From Nymphalis io (taxonomy: Eukaryota; Arthropoda; Insecta; Lepidoptera; Nymphalidae): a DNA stretch of 64,000 nt. How positions within the stretch are numbered: the stretch's first letter is position 1; each line of letters starts with the position of its first letter. The DNA lies in contig NC_065910.1 in assembly GCF_905147045.1 (NCBI RefSeq), positions 7,440,001 to 7,504,000 on the forward strand. The letters run 5' to 3'. The translations under genes and the position numbers were made by a program. This document shows, in pieces, positions 59,643-64,000 of this stretch. The notes beneath the pieces were generated by a model, which saw only the letters and a program-made list of their open reading frames with translations, was not told the DNA's origin and did not search any database.

Positions 59643-60139
59643 AAAATTTTAAAGATTAAGTAAGTATGGCTTTACGCGTAACTTCGTTTGTTACAAAAGA
59701 AATACGTATAATACTTTTGATTGGTGACATCGATAAAGAGAAATGTACCGTTTCGTGTTATGTAATTTCCGTATCAACTGTATATGGGCAAGTGTATCGA
59801 TCGGTATGTCGGGAATTCCACCGAGATATATCGTTGGGTTTTTAATTAGTTTCACTTCACGATAAGGCGTGTTTTGCGGTTTAACCGTCGTGATCTCGTG
59901 ACCTGAAGATTATTTTTATTACGTTTTTTATAAGCAGAATACATTTATAGCCTATATTAACCTACCTATCTATAATTAAACGATTGCTAATGTGTTTGTT
60001 ATTGATGAATTAATAAATTAGTACCAGACCTGTCATTAATGTCGATGCAGATATTAAAAAGTTATTTTCGAATTTTAAACTTTTTTGTTATGTTTTAATC
60101 TTTTTAAATATCGAATTTTACATTATTATTTATTTTTAA

Positions 60140-60320
60140 CTAGTTTACTCCCGCGGCTCGTATGTTAGGGGTTTGACAGGTGTTAGGTGTGATAATAATA
60201 GCCTACGCCCTTCCTTGGGGTTCAAACCTACTCTATACCAAAGTTTATCAAAATCGGTTCAGTGCTTTAGCCATTAAAGCGTAGCAGGCGGAGTTACTTT
60301 ATAATATTAGTATAGTATAA
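60140..60320 (+). repeat. Type H repeat
   Basis: ACTAGTTTACTCCCGCGGC, ATCGGTTCAGTGCTTTAGCC and TTATAATATTAGTATAG; a typical lepidopteran interspersed repeat. Confidence 0.55.
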
Positions 60321-61189
60321 TATTTGTGAATCTAGAGGCTTGTCAAATTTACATGTATACAACACAATGATAATTAAAAGGCCGAAAAGTTTGCTCGTTT
60401 GATCGCTAATCTGTCCAATTGGTAAAAAATTTTTAGTGCTTTATAGGCCATTTAATGAGAAAATATATTTTTTTTTAGTATTAGGTATTAACATTATGAA
60501 GTTACGAAATATTGCTCCGTGTCGTGACGTTTAATTGTTTATTTTCCCTTTATCTCCTATCATGTCAGGGTATGTACATAGGTACATTGTTAGCGTAGTA
60601 TAAATAAAAACGGTCAACACCTCTTCAACATATACGACACATATTATTACACAATATTTGCAATTCTATAAGAAATAGGTAACTTCGTATCTCGCTCGTG
60701 AAATGTTAAAAATCGACGTGTGTCTGTACTCCGGCTGTATGCCTACCTATAATTACTTACCCGGGAGTTCCGCTAGTCGAGCTGTATCCAGACAAAACTA
60801 ATATAATAGTACTCTAGCCGCTTCAGAATGGGAAAAGGTCAAAGTGCGTATTTATGGCGAATGGCGATACGCTATTTGGATGGGTGTATATTTGTTATAA
60901 TTATTAGTCAAAATATTGTATATATCAATTTCTGACATTTCACGATTCTTCGCGATGAGTATCAAGTTTGCTGTTGTGCTTTTGTTATTCATTTCATATT
61001 TATTAAGCCTGCTAAAATTTGTATGTTTAAACGCATTTGTCTTAGAAACAACTAGTATTATGTAAAAATCTTTATATTTCTCACTGGCACGTTAATTTAG
61101 GAAACAATGCTTTTGTTAATTCTAGCTACTTCCCTTAGGAATAAAGTAATCACAATCTATATGGCAATCTGTAGCCGAGTCCTAATCAT

Positions 61190-61375
61190 ACTGGTGATAG
61201 GGTTATGTGCAAGCAAGTCGTCAGATATTCTACCGCCAAACAGCAGTACTTTGCATTGTTTCGTGCCGGTTTGAAGGGTGAGGTATCCAGTGTAACTATA
61301 TAGATACAAGGAACATAACATCTTAGTTCCTAAGATTTGCGGCGTATTGGTAATGTAAAGTATAGTTTACCATCA
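61190..61375 (+). repeat. Type B retroposon, diverged, interrupted by the next copy
   Basis: Older copy whose 3' part ends where the younger copy begins at about 61388. Confidence 0.5.
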
Positions 61376-61387
61376 TGTACCCATTTA

Positions 61388-61622
61388 TATTATATTCTAC
61401 CGCAAAACAGCGATACTTGATATTGTTGTGTTCCGGTTTGAAGGGTGAGTGAGCCAGTGTAATTACAGGCACAAGGGACATAAAATCTTAGGTCCCAAGG
61501 TTGGTGGCGCATTGGATATGTAAGCGATGGTTGACATTTCTTACAATGCCAATGTCTAAGGGCGTTTGGTGACCACTTACCATCAGGTGGCCCATATGCT
61601 CGTCCACCTTCCTATTCTATAG

Positions 61623-61678
<56 letters not shown>
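61388..61678 (+). repeat. Type B retroposon with 56-nt poly(A) tail
   Basis: Well preserved, starting inside the element at TTCTACCGC. It ends CTATTCTATAG followed by 56 A (61623-61678), showing retroposition through an A-tailed RNA. Confidence 0.75.
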
Positions 61679-61682
<4 letters not shown>

Positions 61683-62888
61683 CCCGTCCGCCTACCTATT
61701 ACTTACATTATCTACATATATGCGCCAAATTGCTAGAGCCATATACAGTGGGTAACCGTAGGGCAGAACTAGTTGTAAAAACGTGAATACCGTTAAATAT
61801 TAAACAATAATCTAACATTTATGGAAGATGAACTCGACGAGGGCCGATTTCAAACTTAATATTCTTATTGATATATCTTAAATGTCAAGGCTATTTGTTT
61901 GTGTGAAAGTATTGTTTTGATAGATTTCAATACAACCTAAAGCTATGTCTTATTCTTTCAATTGTTAAATCAATGATCACAGAAAGAGATAAGATGATAA
62001 AAAAGTCGTAAATACACCTACCTACATTATTAGAAACGTTTAAATATAGAATATGATTCCAAGCGTCCCTGATAGAAAACTTATCAAGGTTATAGAACTT
62101 TCTTGGATATTTAAAAAAGGAATATGAAATTTAAAGACGTCGACGTCATCATAATATAACGACTCGTTATTTTGTTTAGCTATAAGTATTAATATACTAC
62201 ATATGATCTTTTAGTAAACAGAATAAATTTGCATGTTACCTCCCGAAACTTAAAACCACAAACAATTTAATACCATAATTTTACTGGACGTAAGATTCAT
62301 AATTCTCTGGACTGTAATGACCTTAGCGGAAATTCAAGGATACATATACATAGCCATTGTATTCGGTTAATTTGATTCGGGCTTTTTTATTCCTTTTTGG
62401 ATTCTGTACCTCGATATTGCAAAAAGCGCTTATGTTACGTTGTTATCAGTCTGTCATTCATTTTTTGGCTTGAATTATTAAGTTGATATCGTAGAATAAA
62501 TCAGCTTTGCAGCGCTGTCAAAATTTAAAACTCAAGATTAGTTAGGATTTTTTTTATTTTTAGCGAAAAGCTTTTAAGCGTTTTATCACTTCTATAGGGT
62601 CCTGTTGACTTCCATATAAAGGGTAATACAAAAGTTATTGATTTATAATTCTGTGTACATAAAATACATTACGGAATCCTTTCTGGGTTATAATCGTTGG
62701 TAATTTTTGACGAAACGTGTTAAATCTCACGTACTCCAATTAGGTGAAATTCTATTGAATTCAAAATCTTTATGGACCATGTTGTGCTCAAATTTTCCAA
62801 CCCACAGTAACACTAATGACATTTAATGAATATGCATAATGCCATTAAAATAAAACAAATAACATTATGTTACAGGATAATTGTGGTA

Positions 62889-63080
62889 TTGGTGGTAGAG
62901 CTTTGTGCAAGCTCTTCTGGGTAGGTACCACCCACTCGTCAGATATTTTACCGCAAAACAGCAGTACTTGGTATTGTTGTGTTCCTGTGTGTGAGTGCGT
63001 CAGTGTAATTACAGGCACAAGGGACATAACATCTTAGTTCCCAAGGTGGCGCATTGGTGATGTAAGCGATGGTTAACAAA
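62889..63080 (+). repeat. Type B retroposon, 3'-truncated
   Basis: From GGTGGTAGAGCTTTGTGC to GCGATGGTTAAC. Confidence 0.65.
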
Positions 63081-64000
63081 CATTAAGAATATAGGATACG
63101 TAGTATTTAAATTGAATAAATGATTGGATCTCATATTTATTATTTTAAGTACTCGACTTGAAAGTTTTATAAAGTTTAACTTAAATATATGTACATATTC
63201 CTTAATACTTTATCATTTCTGTTTTCAACGTCTCACAGCCGCAATAATTCTGGCTATTTTTGCGAGTGCAGTTTTAACTGAAATGCAGTTTTCGTGCCAG
63301 CAGAGGTTGTTTTATAATGTCATTATATCAAGCATAGTTTGATAATATGAACTATTAATTGAATGGAATAAAAATATATTAATATAATTCGATGAATGAT
63401 TGAACAAACTGTTCTATAACCGTCAATAAATTACTAAGAAATCGATTATTTACGTATTTTAACGTGAAACGACTGTGGTTTCTTAATGGCCTGTGACGTC
63501 ATTTGTCCTAGCGGCGATCGCTTCAGAACAAATAACTTAATTAAGTGCATTATGGCATTCACGTTTGTCATTTTACGTACAGCTGTTGTTTTTTATTTAT
63601 AAATAGAGTACCTAAGCTGTATAGTTGTTATTTCACCACAATCGAAAGCTTCGTAAAAGAACAAAATGAATAGAAATTATATTGATATTACATATTGAAT
63701 TATAAGGATGATGAGTTTATTATTTCAATTTTTATTATAATTAATCTTTTTTTAAATAGTTATTTCTTTGTTAGGTGATACGCGTTGCTAGTCGAGAATT
63801 GTCTCCACGCGTAATTAATTCAAAGTCGCTAGCTAGTCTAGTTCTAGAAGTTTAAATGGCACGGCCCGCGGCCAAAGACCTTTACGTCACAATACAAATA
63901 CATGTAACTTCTAAGATCTGACACATAGGTTTTGCTAAATTTGTTGTTTATTTTGATTGCTTGTTGCTTTATTAATTTAAAATTAGTTAGTATTTAGTTT

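Larger units (their letters stand above)
56958..64000. other. Gene-free flank at the right end
   Basis: Only repeats and AT-rich sequence. The last 250 bp include a CpG-bearing patch (about 63780-63890) with no reading frame I can support. Confidence 0.5.

Noticed and set aside
63842..63925. Small GC-bearing ATG frame near the right end
   Set aside because: Only about 22 codons, with no splice or homology support.

Overview
The window is AT-rich, intron-rich animal DNA, and the evidence points to a moth or butterfly. Dispersed Pol III-type retroposons of a kind abundant in Lepidoptera (tRNA-like heads with A and B boxes) occur every 1-3 kb. They sit beside fragments of R1-clade and RTE-like LINEs. 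The genes are insect-type serpins, an NR2E nuclear receptor and a DHX30-type helicase. The species cannot be named from the sequence; a nymphalid-like butterfly is a guess.

Layout. (1) 1-5.84 kb, plus strand: the last five exons of an NR2E3/PNR-class nuclear receptor, covering hinge and ligand-binding domain. Its DNA-binding domain lies upstream of the window. (2) 5.9-6.55 kb: a possible MITE just after the receptor stop codon, carrying a nested retroposon with a perfect 16-bp target duplication. (3) 13.8-15.0 kb, minus strand: an intronless secreted serpin. (4) 18.7-42.5 kb, minus strand: a complete 22-exon DHX30-like DEAH RNA helicase. I assembled it by hand; every splice phase agrees and the reading frame is open for 1068 codons plus stop. 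It has a mitochondrial-type leader, a double-stranded-RNA-binding region, two RecA lobes, and helicase-associated and OB-type C-terminal regions. (5) 46.2-47.4 and 55.6-56.8 kb, minus strand: two recently duplicated intronless serpins with matching promoters. Between them lie a decayed R1-clade LINE 3' end (49.3-50.7 kb) and several SINEs. (6) 57-64 kb: no gene seen, only repeats, including a SINE with a 56-A tail.

Function. The three serpins all have an Arg-Ile scissile pair, so trypsin-like proteases are the predicted targets, as expected for insect melanization or immunity regulators of the Spn77Ba type. The helicase probably serves mitochondrial RNA or ribosome biology, as DHX30 does in mammals. 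The receptor would be a neuronal or photoreceptor transcription factor. I see no sign that these unrelated genes form one pathway.

No bacterial-style system, CRISPR array or clearly new gene family is visible. The most noteworthy items are the nested and rearranged retroposons (a 24-nt head inversion, a probable 3' transduction, a recurring ~185-bp module), a perfect 20-bp hairpin in an intron, a non-canonical Asp in one serpin hinge, a GC-AG intron, the divergent helicase motifs, and a cluster of nuclear-receptor half-sites in a helicase intron.
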